Positions 26,289 through 34,434 of a stretch of DNA of 64,000 nt are shown here, in pieces. The notes under the pieces are model-generated. The model made no database searches and was not told the DNA's origin. It saw nothing but the letters and a program-made list of their open reading frames with translations. Both the position numbers and the translations under genes were made by a program. Source of the DNA: UBA5239 sp040394635. GTDB taxonomy: Bacteria > Verrucomicrobiota > Lentisphaeria > Victivallales > Victivallaceae. The stretch lies in assembly GCA_040394635.1 (NCBI GenBank), contig JBEBRW010000027.1:3932-67931 (forward strand). Reading direction: 5' to 3'. The first letter of the stretch is position 1. Each line of letters opens with the position of its first letter.

Positions 26289-26360
26289 GAAAATAGGACC
26301 CACAGGACGTATAAGACTCATAGGAAACTTTCCTATAGGTCCTATTTGTCCCATACGTTC
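26289..26360. repeat. Imperfect inverted repeat made of TAGGACC-like words
   Basis: The stretch between the divergent fmt and folK starts repeats variants of a 9-base word (AGGACCCAC, AGGACGTAT, AAGACTCAT) and then their complements (CCTATAGGT, CCTATTTGT, CCCATACGT) around AAACTTT. It can fold into one long imperfect hairpin. It lies in the shared promoter region. Confidence 0.75.
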
Positions 26361-26382
26361 TATTCCCGGAGAACAGTGCCCC

Positions 26383-26847
26383 ATGTCTGAGATCATTGCA
26401 CTGGCGCTGGGCGGCAATTGCGGCGACGTACGCGCCAATTTCGAAGCCGCCATCGCCAAACTCGCCGCCGCCGGCATCCGCGAAATACGGACGTCGACCG
26501 TTCACGCGACCGCGCCGGTGGACTGCCCGCCCGGCTCGCCGGATTTCCTTAACATGGCCCTGACCGGATTGTGCGAATTGCCGCCCCGGGAACTGCTCGC
26601 CCTCTGCAAACGCCTCGAGCACGAAGCCGGGCGCCCCGAGCATTACCCGGTGAATTCGCCGCGTCCGCTGGATATCGACATCATCCTCTACGGCGACATC
26701 ATCTACTCCGACGAGAAGCTGACGATCCCGCATTCGCGCGCCGCCGGCCGCGCATTCGTCCTGGCCCCGCTCGCCGAAATCGCCCCCGACACGGTTTTCC
26801 CGGACTCCGGACAAACCGTCCTCGAGCTGCTGCAGAAAATCCGCTGA
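26383..26847 (+). CDS. folK: 6-hydroxymethyl-7,8-dihydropterin pyrophosphokinase
   Basis: HPPK transfers pyrophosphate from ATP to 6-hydroxymethyl-dihydropterin in folate synthesis. The 154-residue protein is full length. Family landmarks are the start LALGGNCGDVRANF, the PDFLN motif, and RPLDIDIILYGD with the metal-binding aspartates, followed by IPHSRAAGRAFVLAPLAEIAPD. GGAGAA lies about 10 bases before the ATG. The pathway partner folP is at 34435. The preceding region holds an unusual word-repeat hairpin. Confidence 0.93.
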   Translation: MSEIIALALGGNCGDVRANFEAAIAKLAAAGIREIRTSTVHATAPVDCPPGSPDFLNMALTGLCELPPRELLALCKRLEHEAGRPEHYPVNSPRPLDIDIILYGDIIYSDEKLTIPHSRAAGRAFVLAPLAEIAPDTVFPDSGQTVLELLQKIR

Positions 26848-26882
26848 ATGACTTGTTTTATTTACCAGGTTGTAAGAAATAT

Positions 26883-29186
26883 TTATTTCTTTAATTCAAT
26901 GATGCCGAATTTTTCAGGGATGAAGTGATAATATACCCCGGTGGGTGCCCAGGAACTGCCGGAAAGCTCACCGCCCGCTGCGCGATTGCGGTAGAAGTTC
27001 GCCGCCAGATTGCCGGTAAAGAACGGATCGATAATACCGATCGACGAAAACGGAATCGCAATATCTACCATCCAGCGTTTTTTCTGCTTGACCGCCTTGA
27101 CTGTGGCATTACTGTTCCATGTTGCATCCGTATGAGCGGCGGTAACCTTGGTACCATCGAAAAGGACACCGTTGGCATTGGCAATCAGATGGAAGCATTT
27201 CTCGCGTTTGGTTTCGTCGGAACAAATGAAAAGCTCGATGCTGTCGTCTTCCCAGATCCGGCCGTCGTCAGGCGCGGTAATTTTGACTTTCAGCGTGTCC
27301 ATTTCCGGCTCGAAACAGAGGAAACGGAAGTAGAGGTTATGGCGATCGTAACCGGCATACATCCAGGTCGCCGGCGCATAAGCTTCCCCATTTTTGCCGC
27401 TGAAAATAACCGGTTTGATTTTGTCGAGGTCGCCGATGTTCTGCAGCTGTGTCAAGTTCAATTTGCGCTCACCCGCATCGCTCAGCCGGGTCAGGCGCTG
27501 GGCGCCGGTATTGAACTCTTTTTGAATCAGTTGAACCCGCTTCCGATACGGGGTGCCCTCTTCTGTTTTGGCAATGCCTTTTTTCAATAGTTCACCGAGT
27601 TCGCTCAACACGTTCGGCGTAAATACGATGTCCGGAGTCACCTTGCTATTTTTGATGAACGCCTGTTCACGGGTTTCCTGTGCTTTGTTCCAGAAGGATT
27701 TCATCTCGGCTTCGGCGGGGCCGTAGAATAATTTGCAGTATTCGTCCACGATATCGGCAGCCTTGCTTTCGGGTTCCCAGTAAATTCTGGCGGTCACGTA
27801 CAAATTTAAGTGTTCCAAACCGGGCGTGGCCAATTGATTGTGGCTGCCATTCTGCCCTTCGGCTTCGATGAATTCGCCGTGGTATTTGGGGTTCTTGAAG
27901 AGGTACTTGAGTTCACGCTCGATGGTATCGGTGTAAACCACCGGCAAGCCGGTCCAGGGAAGCCAGTGATCGAGATACCAGCTCCAGAGATAAACCCGAT
28001 CGACCTTTTCCGACCATGCTTCGATTTCGGAATGAATGGCAGCAGCCTGTTCCGGATTGGCCAATGCGCTGCGTGCATTGCAGAACATAACCGCGACATT
28101 CGGCATTTTTTCGATTTCAACCGGCGGTTTGCGGTATTTTTCATAGGCAATATTTCCGACATATTTATCCGGAAAACGTTTCGCGACCAGCGCGGCAACT
28201 TTGGCAGTGAAATTCCAGATGTGATACGAAAAGCGTCCGGTTTCCGGCTCATCCGGGCGAAGCTCGGCACTGCAGTTCGGGCATTCACAAATACGGGTCA
28301 GTCCGTCGTTCGGGCCGAGCGGGTAGATGTCCATCTGCGGATTCGCTTCAAAATAAGAGATAATGTCGTCGGTCCAGCGTTGAATAACCGCCGGATTGGT
28401 CAGGCACAAATGCCCCTTGCCATCTGCCACACATTCGTTACCGAAAGCACGCTTGCCGTTCACCAACGCGAAGTATTCGGGGTTGGTTTCGCGGTACTTG
28501 AGAAAGAAATCATAGGAATGAATAATCATCACCGGGGCCCTGCCGCCGAAGCCGACCCGCCGCGCCCATAGCGCGCTTTCCGGGCTGAGTTCGAACATGG
28601 AAAACCACGGATAACGGTATTCGACTTGCGGTTTACCACTGATATTGAGTTCGGGGATTACCAGTTTATCGGTTTTCGGCAAGACGGTGCCGAGGTCACC
28701 CGGCATGTAGAAACGTACACCGCAGACCTGGCGAAGAAATTCATATACGCCGGTCAAAGTACCGGCATCGCCGAACGCGCACAGCTTCAACTGCGGATTA
28801 TATGCTTCCATTCCCCGCCATGGGTTGCGAATGCCCAGCAGCGGTTTGCCGGCATAATCCGAACCGATGATCACGAGGTCGCTGCCCACCGTTTTGATGA
28901 TATACCCTTCGGACGGAATTCCTTCCGCGGTAATACCTTTTTCCTTGAGTCCCTCTGATTCACCGATGTAGATAACCGGACCCAACTCCGATTTCTGGAC
29001 GATTTTCAGTTCCGCGCCGCAGATATCAGCCATGAATTTCTGGAATTCGCGGGCCGCCAGCTGTACCGAATCGGGAGCTGTGGCGGAAACGACGATTTCG
29101 CGATATGTATTTCCGGCCCGGTCAACTACCGCCCCGGACAAAGAACCGATCAGAATAAATAATGCACATAAACTCAGGAATTTCAT
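26883..29186 (-). CDS. Secreted DUF4838 glycoside-hydrolase-like protein with C-terminal CBM9-like domain
   Basis: Protein of 767 residues with a signal peptide (KFLSLCALFILIGSLSGA). After an N-terminal domain like those preceding GH20/GH67 catalytic domains, the DUF4838 barrel covers about residues 200-480 (HSYDFFLKYRETNPEYFALV, YPLGPNDG, CECPNCSAEL, VYLWSWYLDHW). The last 170 residues look like a family 9 carbohydrate-binding module (WMYAGYDRHNLYFRFLCFEP, IWEDDSIELFI, WMVDIAIPFSSIG). It should act outside the cytoplasm on a polysaccharide; the sugar is unknown. Its ATG overlaps the stop of the upstream gene by 4 bases, in an operon led by a GntR-type regulator and a pseudopilin. Confidence 0.8.
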   Translation of the reverse strand: MKFLSLCALFILIGSLSGAVVDRAGNTYREIVVSATAPDSVQLAAREFQKFMADICGAELKIVQKSELGPVIYIGESEGLKEKGITAEGIPSEGYIIKTVGSDLVIIGSDYAGKPLLGIRNPWRGMEAYNPQLKLCAFGDAGTLTGVYEFLRQVCGVRFYMPGDLGTVLPKTDKLVIPELNISGKPQVEYRYPWFSMFELSPESALWARRVGFGGRAPVMIIHSYDFFLKYRETNPEYFALVNGKRAFGNECVADGKGHLCLTNPAVIQRWTDDIISYFEANPQMDIYPLGPNDGLTRICECPNCSAELRPDEPETGRFSYHIWNFTAKVAALVAKRFPDKYVGNIAYEKYRKPPVEIEKMPNVAVMFCNARSALANPEQAAAIHSEIEAWSEKVDRVYLWSWYLDHWLPWTGLPVVYTDTIERELKYLFKNPKYHGEFIEAEGQNGSHNQLATPGLEHLNLYVTARIYWEPESKAADIVDEYCKLFYGPAEAEMKSFWNKAQETREQAFIKNSKVTPDIVFTPNVLSELGELLKKGIAKTEEGTPYRKRVQLIQKEFNTGAQRLTRLSDAGERKLNLTQLQNIGDLDKIKPVIFSGKNGEAYAPATWMYAGYDRHNLYFRFLCFEPEMDTLKVKITAPDDGRIWEDDSIELFICSDETKREKCFHLIANANGVLFDGTKVTAAHTDATWNSNATVKAVKQKKRWMVDIAIPFSSIGIIDPFFTGNLAANFYRNRAAGGELSGSSWAPTGVYYHFIPEKFGIIELKK

Positions 29187-30232
29187 TTCATAATCTCCAA
29201 TTCAATCAGGCCGGGATTTACTGCAACGCCCTCGGCATTGTTCTGCCGGTTACCTTTCGCTTCCGTGGTGATATTTCTTAAACGGAAGGCAATCGTACCC
29301 TGCCCGTGTTCTAATGCCTTGTTGACCATGGCGGTAATGTCAAACCGGTGTTTTTGATAAGTTCTGCGGTCGATCATCCGTACCGCGACCGGTTCGGTAT
29401 CCTGCGCCACCAGGTCGATCGCCATGATCGGCGCGTGCTCTTTGGTGAAATACTCAAGTTCGACTTCATTGCCGTCCAGCACTCCGAACGGCTCCAGCGG
29501 CAAACTCAAAACCGCCTGTTTCACCGAACCCGCCAGCAAATACGCGGAAAGGTCGAAGTGAAAAATCACCCGGTCGTTGCGGTTCAAAGCATTGGGGTTG
29601 CCGATCCAGCCGTTTTTGACTTGCCACATACCGATGTTAGCCTTGGCGCCGCTGCCGAATGACGCGGTCTTGAGCATCTCCGCCTGAGGCAATGCCGTAG
29701 ACGGTGCCTGCGCTTTCAGCAACCGTTCCATACCGTCCTCATTTCTGGCGTAGACTTCGACCTCGGTCATCCAGATGCCGCCGCCGTAGGCAAGAATCCG
29801 GACATATTTGCTGGCACGGCCATCCATTTTCCATTCGGTTCGGACGGCTGCCGAGGTAAAATTCTTGTCCGATATTTTCCCGGTCACGTCGTTCACGGTT
29901 ATGGGTTCCAGCCATTTGGCTCCGGTCTCATCCCACAGCGTGAATTCTGTTTTTTCCGGTCCCCAGCTCAATGCATTCGGCTTGGAGGAGATGACCACCA
30001 CCCGCGAAAGCGCCACCGGCTTCGCGAATTCGATCAAAACGCCGCATCCCTTCGTTGCCTCTGCCGCTTCCCAAATCACACTCGGATCTTTGAACGTAAG
30101 CTGCCGGTCGAACAAAGCTGTTTCAACGTTCTTTGAATTCTTGCCGGGCCCCCCCAGAAAGCTCCAAGTGAAGTCCTCCGCGCGGCAGATTAGCACCGCG
30201 CCGATCATCAATATTGCTGCAAGATATTTCAT
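29183..30232 (-). CDS. Secreted carbohydrate-binding-like protein (discoidin-like plus DNRLRE-like domains)
   Basis: Protein of 349 residues with a signal peptide (KYLAAILMIGAVLICRAED). Residues 25-160 resemble an F5/8 discoidin fold (GVLIEFAKPVALSRVVVISS, SKYVRILAYGGGIWMTEVEVYA). Residues 190-349 resemble the beta-sandwich DNRLRE-type module (VIFHFDLSAYLLAGSVKQAVLSL, HRFDITAMVNKALEHGQGTIAFRL). No catalytic site is evident, so binding or scaffolding of the substrate for the cotranscribed DUF4838 protein is the likely role. The start at 30232 is 4 bases past the pseudopilin stop; an earlier ATG at 30253 would overlap that gene. Confidence 0.65.
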   Translation of the reverse strand: MKYLAAILMIGAVLICRAEDFTWSFLGGPGKNSKNVETALFDRQLTFKDPSVIWEAAEATKGCGVLIEFAKPVALSRVVVISSKPNALSWGPEKTEFTLWDETGAKWLEPITVNDVTGKISDKNFTSAAVRTEWKMDGRASKYVRILAYGGGIWMTEVEVYARNEDGMERLLKAQAPSTALPQAEMLKTASFGSGAKANIGMWQVKNGWIGNPNALNRNDRVIFHFDLSAYLLAGSVKQAVLSLPLEPFGVLDGNEVELEYFTKEHAPIMAIDLVAQDTEPVAVRMIDRRTYQKHRFDITAMVNKALEHGQGTIAFRLRNITTEAKGNRQNNAEGVAVNPGLIELEIMK

Positions 30233-30236
30233 CAGT

Positions 30237-30944
30237 TCAATAATTCTCATCATCAGTGGTCACATATTCTTTCGGATCCCAGTAAGAATTGATATTATCC
30301 ACATGCCCGTCCATCAGCAGCAGATTGATCTTGCCGTGCCGGATAATATTGGACGCATAACGGGTTTTAACATCATGCAGGCCACTGCGGGGAGTATCGG
30401 TCATACTGTCTTCCATGGTCACAACATGAATTGAGGGTCTTTTCCATTTGCTTCGTTTGGGCGGAGGCGGAGTGGTACCTGGACCATTGTGAATATTCAC
30501 GCAAAAACCGATATAATAATTTTGGGAATAACCAAGCAGCCAAGTCGGCTCGGTTACGGTAGCGGGGGCATCGCCAGCTACGGTAGCCGCGACTTTTGTG
30601 GCATAATTCTCCGAAACTGCTTCCGGACAATGCAGAATTCCACCGTCTGCTTTTTCTTCCAGATACTTATGATAACGGAGACGATGGTGCCAGAACACCT
30701 TATTCCAGGCCATGACATCGGGAATGGCATTCGGTCCCCACGTCGGAACAAAAAGATCATCAAAATCATCCGCATAAAGATGGTGTGCCAGTCCGATCTG
30801 CTTGAGATTATTGACACACGAGCTATTTCGCGCCGCCCGGCGGGCATTGTTCAGGGCGGGGAGGAGCATGGCAGCAAGAATGGCAATAATAGCAATCACT
30901 ACCAATAGCTCAATAAGTGTGAATGTTTTCTGTCTCTGTTTCAT
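30237..30944 (-). CDS. Secreted pseudopilin with prepilin cleavage motif and H-x9-DG C-terminus
   Basis: Protein of 235 residues. After a short basic leader comes the class III prepilin signal KTFTLIELLVVIAIIAILAAML, with the conserved glutamate at +5 and a 20-residue helix, then LLPALNNARRAAR. The C-terminal GKINLLLMDGHVDNI is the H-x9-DG-type ending common in Planctomycetes and Lentisphaerota type II pseudopilins (DUF1559-like). AAGGAG precedes the ATG. It lies 16 bases after the GntR regulator gene and just before two secreted glycan-related genes. It may be a minor pseudopilin helping export or presenting a binding module; this is inference. Confidence 0.85.
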   Translation of the reverse strand: MKQRQKTFTLIELLVVIAIIAILAAMLLPALNNARRAARNSSCVNNLKQIGLAHHLYADDFDDLFVPTWGPNAIPDVMAWNKVFWHHRLRYHKYLEEKADGGILHCPEAVSENYATKVAATVAGDAPATVTEPTWLLGYSQNYYIGFCVNIHNGPGTTPPPPKRSKWKRPSIHVVTMEDSMTDTPRSGLHDVKTRYASNIIRHGKINLLLMDGHVDNINSYWDPKEYVTTDDENY

Positions 30945-30960
30945 GATAATCTCCTTTATT

Positions 30961-32037
30961 TTATCTATGTTTGGCTACGCTGTTGCGTTTTATCAATACC
31001 GGGTTCACCAGCCGGAGCTTGTCGAAACCGGTCGGATTACTGTGGTTGCAATCGAGCAGCATGAATGCCTGCCCCAGGTGCTCTTCCAGATTCGGGTCGT
31101 AACAGGTCACCGGCGGCTGGCAGTGACGGCTCAGGTGCGAATTGCCCACTGAAACCACCGAAACATCGTCGGGAATCTTTTTGCCGAGCTTGTATAGCGC
31201 GGCCATGCCGCCCATCATGATTTCGTCATTCAGGCACAGCACCGCGGAGAAATCCGTCCTGGCGGCGGCCGCCAGCATAGACTCGTAAGCGCTGTCCATG
31301 GGCTCGTACCCCTGCGTCACGTTGGCGCAGATATTGAGGTCGGGGGTATAGGCGGAGCCGAGGCAGGTTTTCCACACTGCCGCCTGAACTTCCTCCAACG
31401 GAATATTGTCACGACTGTGAAAAAGTGCAATCCGTTTGTGCCCGTGCTCCTGCAAATGCTCCATCAACGTTCGGATTCCATGGTTGTCATCGCACAACAC
31501 CGAGGGAATGCCCGTCTGGTCAAGACGCGCGGCCAGAACTGCAAACAGTCTTGGCGCCTTGCGGATTTCCGTCTGAACCTCTTCGCCACCGCCACCCAGC
31601 ATGATTGTCGGCTGCTGGTAACGGATGTAACTGCGGACCAGATCGACCAAGTCCTCGGGATTGGCGAATACCAGCCGGCATTTACGCCCGAACCGGGCGC
31701 CCACCTGCGGAGCAAGCAGCGTTATTTCGCGCTGGACCGGGCCGCTGTCATAGCCTGCCACCACCACGTTGACCGGTTTCTCGTACCACGAGGCGTTGAT
31801 CGGCTGCGCCAGATAGGTCCCTGAGCCGATGCGCTTCTCGACGATCCCGCTGACCGTGAGCTCCTTGAACGCCCGGCGCACAGTCGCCATATTCACGTTC
31901 AGCTTTTCCGCCAGGGCGCGCTCGGACGGCAGCTGGTCGCCGACCTGATAGTTATCCTCGGTGATCGTAGCGATCAGCCGGTTATAAACCATCTCATGTT
32001 TCAATTGATCGTTGGCTAAAGTACTCTGCATAGTCAT
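30961..32037 (-). CDS. GntR-family regulator with LacI-type sugar-binding domain
   Basis: Protein of 358 residues. Residues 15-80 form a GntR winged helix (YQVGDQLPSERALAEKLNVNMATVRRAFKELTVSGIVEKRIGSGTYL). The rest is a periplasmic-binding-protein-like sensor as in LacI (MVVAGYDSG-like segments, HLQEHGHKRIALFHSRDN, AVLCLNDEIMMGG, VSVVSVGNSHLSRHCQPPVTCYDPN), the AraR-type arrangement. It heads an operon with a pseudopilin, a discoidin-like protein and a DUF4838 protein, so it should sense a sugar released from their target. A consensus promoter with a palindrome at the start site lies upstream, which suggests autoregulation. An ATG two codons downstream is an alternative start. Confidence 0.88.
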   Translation of the reverse strand: MTMQSTLANDQLKHEMVYNRLIATITEDNYQVGDQLPSERALAEKLNVNMATVRRAFKELTVSGIVEKRIGSGTYLAQPINASWYEKPVNVVVAGYDSGPVQREITLLAPQVGARFGRKCRLVFANPEDLVDLVRSYIRYQQPTIMLGGGGEEVQTEIRKAPRLFAVLAARLDQTGIPSVLCDDNHGIRTLMEHLQEHGHKRIALFHSRDNIPLEEVQAAVWKTCLGSAYTPDLNICANVTQGYEPMDSAYESMLAAAARTDFSAVLCLNDEIMMGGMAALYKLGKKIPDDVSVVSVGNSHLSRHCQPPVTCYDPNLEEHLGQAFMLLDCNHSNPTGFDKLRLVNPVLIKRNSVAKHR

Positions 32038-32065
32038 TCCAAATGTTTTGCATCAATCCAAAAGT

Positions 32066-32077
32066 GTTATGCATAAC
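32066..32077. promoter_or_regulatory. Putative operator of the GntR-type regulator
   Basis: Perfect 12-bp palindrome GTTATGCATAAC placed one base downstream of the -10 hexamer of the regulator's own promoter, so a bound dimer would block initiation. Operator role is inferred from position and symmetry. Confidence 0.6.
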
Positions 32078-32078
32078 T

Positions 32079-32107
32079 ATTATAATGCAATAGGAATCAC
32101 TTGTCAA
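32079..32107 (-). promoter_or_regulatory. Consensus sigma-70 promoter of the GntR-pseudopilin-DUF4838 operon
   Basis: On the minus strand the sequence is TTGACA (32107-32102), 17 bases, TATAAT (32084-32079): a full match to both hexamers and to the ideal spacing. Such a strong promoter for a regulator operon fits repression by its own product. Confidence 0.85.
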
Positions 32108-32163
32108 TACCCCACCGGAAAAAATGCCGAAAAAAAGTTTTGCGGGATAATCGCCCTTTTTGT

Positions 32164-32490
32164 TTAACCACGGAAACCACGGAAGGCACGGAAATTTTTT
32201 TTAATACCAATTCGCTTTCAAACATAGACAATGACCTATGATGACTTTGAGACAGCTTGCAATTTTAAACCGCAGGCCGATATGAATATCGGACGAGGAT
32301 TTAAGGTTGCAAACGGCTCGAAGGCATATAGCGTCATCTATGTTTGAAAGCGAATTGGTATAACCACAAAAATACGCAAAAACACACAAAATCTTTTGAC
32401 TTTAAAATTCTTCTTTGTGTTTTTTTGTGCTATTTTGTGGACAGAAAAAAAGAAAACATTTTCCGTGCCTTCCGTGTATTCCGTGGTTAA
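32164..32490. repeat. Nested inverted repeats of CCACGGAA and CCACAAAA words
   Basis: Outer arms TTAACCACGGAA... (32164-32194) and ...TTCCGTGGTTAA (32460-32490) each carry several CACGGAA words and are complementary. Inside them are a hairpin element (32205-32360) and a second pair of arms made of CCACAAAAA/ACACACAAA words (32364-32390 and 32413-32440). Related single copies occur at 11145-11165, 17231-17262 and 62770-62830. There is no gene in this 475-base stretch between the GntR regulator and cdaR. Confidence 0.8.
32205..32360. mobile_element. MITE-like element with 24-bp perfect terminal inverted repeats
   Basis: A 156-bp stretch begins TACCAATTCGCTTTCAAACA and ends with its exact complement; the perfect arms cover 32205-32228 and 32337-32360. 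The interior also pairs with itself imperfectly, so the whole can form a long hairpin. It has no coding capacity. Ends of the form TA-CCAATTCGC suggest an IS630/mariner-type element inserting at TA, but the parent transposon is not in the window. Confidence 0.75.
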
Positions 32491-32512
32491 AGAAGTTTCA
32501 GTCTATAGACTT

Positions 32513-33526
32513 CTATTCTTTTTTGCTATTCGGATTGGTCAGCTTGATCTGGACGCGGGGCGGGGAGATTTTTTCCACGGTGAAGCTGTCGTCGTCCTGC
32601 CAGCAGTAGATTTGCGCGGAATAGACCCCGCTTTCGTTGAGAAGCGAAATATCGATATAGGGACGGATCGAGGTATTTTTCAGCGACGAAAGGCGGTTCC
32701 GGGGGCCGCGCAGCGTCACGTCGACAACCGGTTCGGTCAGCTCGACCTTGAAATCATCCTGTTCGCCGGGCGCGCGCAAGACCCTCACCGCCACCTTCTG
32801 CATCAGCCGGCTCTCATATTCACGGCTGATATCCATCCGTACCCGCACGAAACCGCGGTCGGTGCTGATGAAGTCGATGGGGCGCAGACGGGCCTCGTAC
32901 TCAAAAGCATCGGTAATTCCGGTCAGGGGAATTTTATCGGTGGTGACATATTTGATATCACGGACGACGGACTCCGGCCCGGAAATATGAATTTTCTCGG
33001 GCACGGTGGCGACTCCGGTCACCGAATATCCGGGCGGCAGCTCCTGTTCGGCATTGTAATTGGCGAGGATGCTCACGTCTTTGGTGGCCAGTTTGTCGAG
33101 CTTCACGGTGAGCTCCAGCGGGCGGAATTCGCTGACCTGTACGCCGAAGCTCGGCAGTCCGCGCATGTATTCCTTCTGGTATTGCACGCGGTATTCGCGG
33201 AAATTGGCGGCGCCGAGTTCCGGGATTTCCAGCACCACGCGCAGCTTGTTCATCTGCCGCGGATCGTTCAGGAACCCGCTGTTGCCGGTAAAGGTCACGT
33301 TGACCTTGACGTTCGGCGGCATCATATTGACATATCCCTGCGGCATGATGATCTCCACCGGCACGTCGACGCTGCGCGCGTTGTTGATGCTCTTGTTGGA
33401 GATCACATAATAAACCAGCGTGGCGCAGCAGATAGCAAAGAGCTTGCGCCAGGGATCGTTTTTCACCATGCGGATGAGGCGTTTCACCAGGTCACGCGGA
33501 CCCCACCCCAATTGACTACCGGGCAT
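32513..33526 (-). CDS. cdaR: YbbR-domain protein, regulator of diadenylate cyclase (CdaR-like)
   Basis: Protein of 337 residues with one N-terminal membrane helix (LFAICCATLVYYVIS, about residues 27-42), followed by tandem YbbR repeats (SVDVPVEIIMPQGYVNMMPPNVKVNVTF and three similar units) on the outer face. In Firmicutes, CdaR proteins bind and modulate CdaA. The start at 33526 has AGAGG 9 bases upstream and overlaps cdaA by 11 bases, strong evidence for coupling; the longer frame from 33574 is inside cdaA. A short lysine-rich tail ends the protein. Confidence 0.85.
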   Translation of the reverse strand: MPGSQLGWGPRDLVKRLIRMVKNDPWRKLFAICCATLVYYVISNKSINNARSVDVPVEIIMPQGYVNMMPPNVKVNVTFTGNSGFLNDPRQMNKLRVVLEIPELGAANFREYRVQYQKEYMRGLPSFGVQVSEFRPLELTVKLDKLATKDVSILANYNAEQELPPGYSVTGVATVPEKIHISGPESVVRDIKYVTTDKIPLTGITDAFEYEARLRPIDFISTDRGFVRVRMDISREYESRLMQKVAVRVLRAPGEQDDFKVELTEPVVDVTLRGPRNRLSSLKNTSIRPYIDISLLNESGVYSAQIYCWQDDDSFTVEKISPPRVQIKLTNPNSKKE

Positions 33527-34349
33527 TGTCCACCTCTTCCTTGTTTTCGTTGACGATATCGTCGCCGTCGACATTGATATTCATTTCGGTAAAAGTGTTG
33601 GTCGTACGCTCGACCAGCAGCGAATGCAGGTACCGGATCAGTTTTTCCGGGCTGAAATTCTTGTGCAGTACCCCTTCGTAAGCCAGGCTGATCTGGCCGG
33701 TTTCCTCGGAAACCACGATCACCACCGCGTCCGATTCCTCCGAAATACCGAGCGCGGCGCGGTGCCGGGTGCCGATATCATGCGGCAGTTTGGTATTGCG
33801 CGACAGCGGCAGAATGGCGTGCCCGGCGATAATCCGGTCGTTGCGGATGATGATCGCGCCGTCGTGCAGCGGTGAATTCGGGTAAAAAATCGATTCGATG
33901 ATCAGCGCGTTCAGCTTGATATCGAGCTTGACCGCATCATCGACGATCTGGCGCATCCCGGTTTCGCGCTCGAGCACGATCAGCGCGCCGCATTTGCGTT
34001 TGGACATGTTCAAAACCGCGGTGGCGACCTCGGCCATGGCTTCTTTTTTGCGGCTCTGGTACATGAACGGCGCACTGCCGAGCTGGGCGAAGGCGCGCCG
34101 CAGTTCCGGCTGAAAAATCACGATCACCGCGGTCGCCAGCAGCGGCCAGATGCCGTCCAGCAGGAACCCGATGACTTCGAGCTTGAAAAATTGCGTCGAG
34201 AGCACCCACATGATCAGCAGCACCATGATGATCCCGATCAGCATGTTCGAGCCCCTGGTACCGCGCAGGAAGTAGAGGACATTGTAGAAAATAAAAGCAA
34301 GGATGCCGATTTCCAGCACCGCTTTGCCTACATATTCAAACATTTCCAT
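33516..34349 (-). CDS. cdaA: Diadenylate cyclase (c-di-AMP synthase)
   Basis: Membrane-bound CdaA/DacA-type enzyme of 277 residues that makes c-di-AMP from two ATP. Three N-terminal membrane helices (residues 10-80) precede the DAC domain. The catalytic DGA motif (SPLHDGAIII, near residue 165) and RHR motif (GTRHRAALG, near 200) are both intact. A charged C-terminal tail overlaps cdaR. The cluster gyrA-folP-cdaA-cdaR lacks the glmM gene usual in Firmicutes. c-di-AMP would control osmolyte and potassium balance; no target gene is visible in this window. Confidence 0.92.
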   Translation of the reverse strand: MEMFEYVGKAVLEIGILAFIFYNVLYFLRGTRGSNMLIGIIMVLLIMWVLSTQFFKLEVIGFLLDGIWPLLATAVIVIFQPELRRAFAQLGSAPFMYQSRKKEAMAEVATAVLNMSKRKCGALIVLERETGMRQIVDDAVKLDIKLNALIIESIFYPNSPLHDGAIIIRNDRIIAGHAILPLSRNTKLPHDIGTRHRAALGISEESDAVVIVVSEETGQISLAYEGVLHKNFSPEKLIRYLHSLLVERTTNTFTEMNINVDGDDIVNENKEEVDNAR

Positions 34350-34368
34350 TTACTACTACCCTTTTTTT

Positions 34369-34431
34369 AATTGAAAATTGAAAGTTGAAAATTGAAAATG
34401 AAGGAAAGGGACGAATCCCTTTGACCCTCTT
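34369..34431. repeat. ATTGAAA word repeat followed by a short hairpin, folP-cdaA gap
   Basis: Between folP and cdaA lie four to five variants of the 8-mer ATTGAAAR/GTTGAAAA (34369-34400). A hairpin AAAGGGA-CGAA-TCCCTTT and an AGGAAA/TTTCCT pair follow toward folP. Same class of intergenic word repeat as at 19411, 23488 and 26289. Confidence 0.75.
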
Positions 34432-34434
34432 TTC

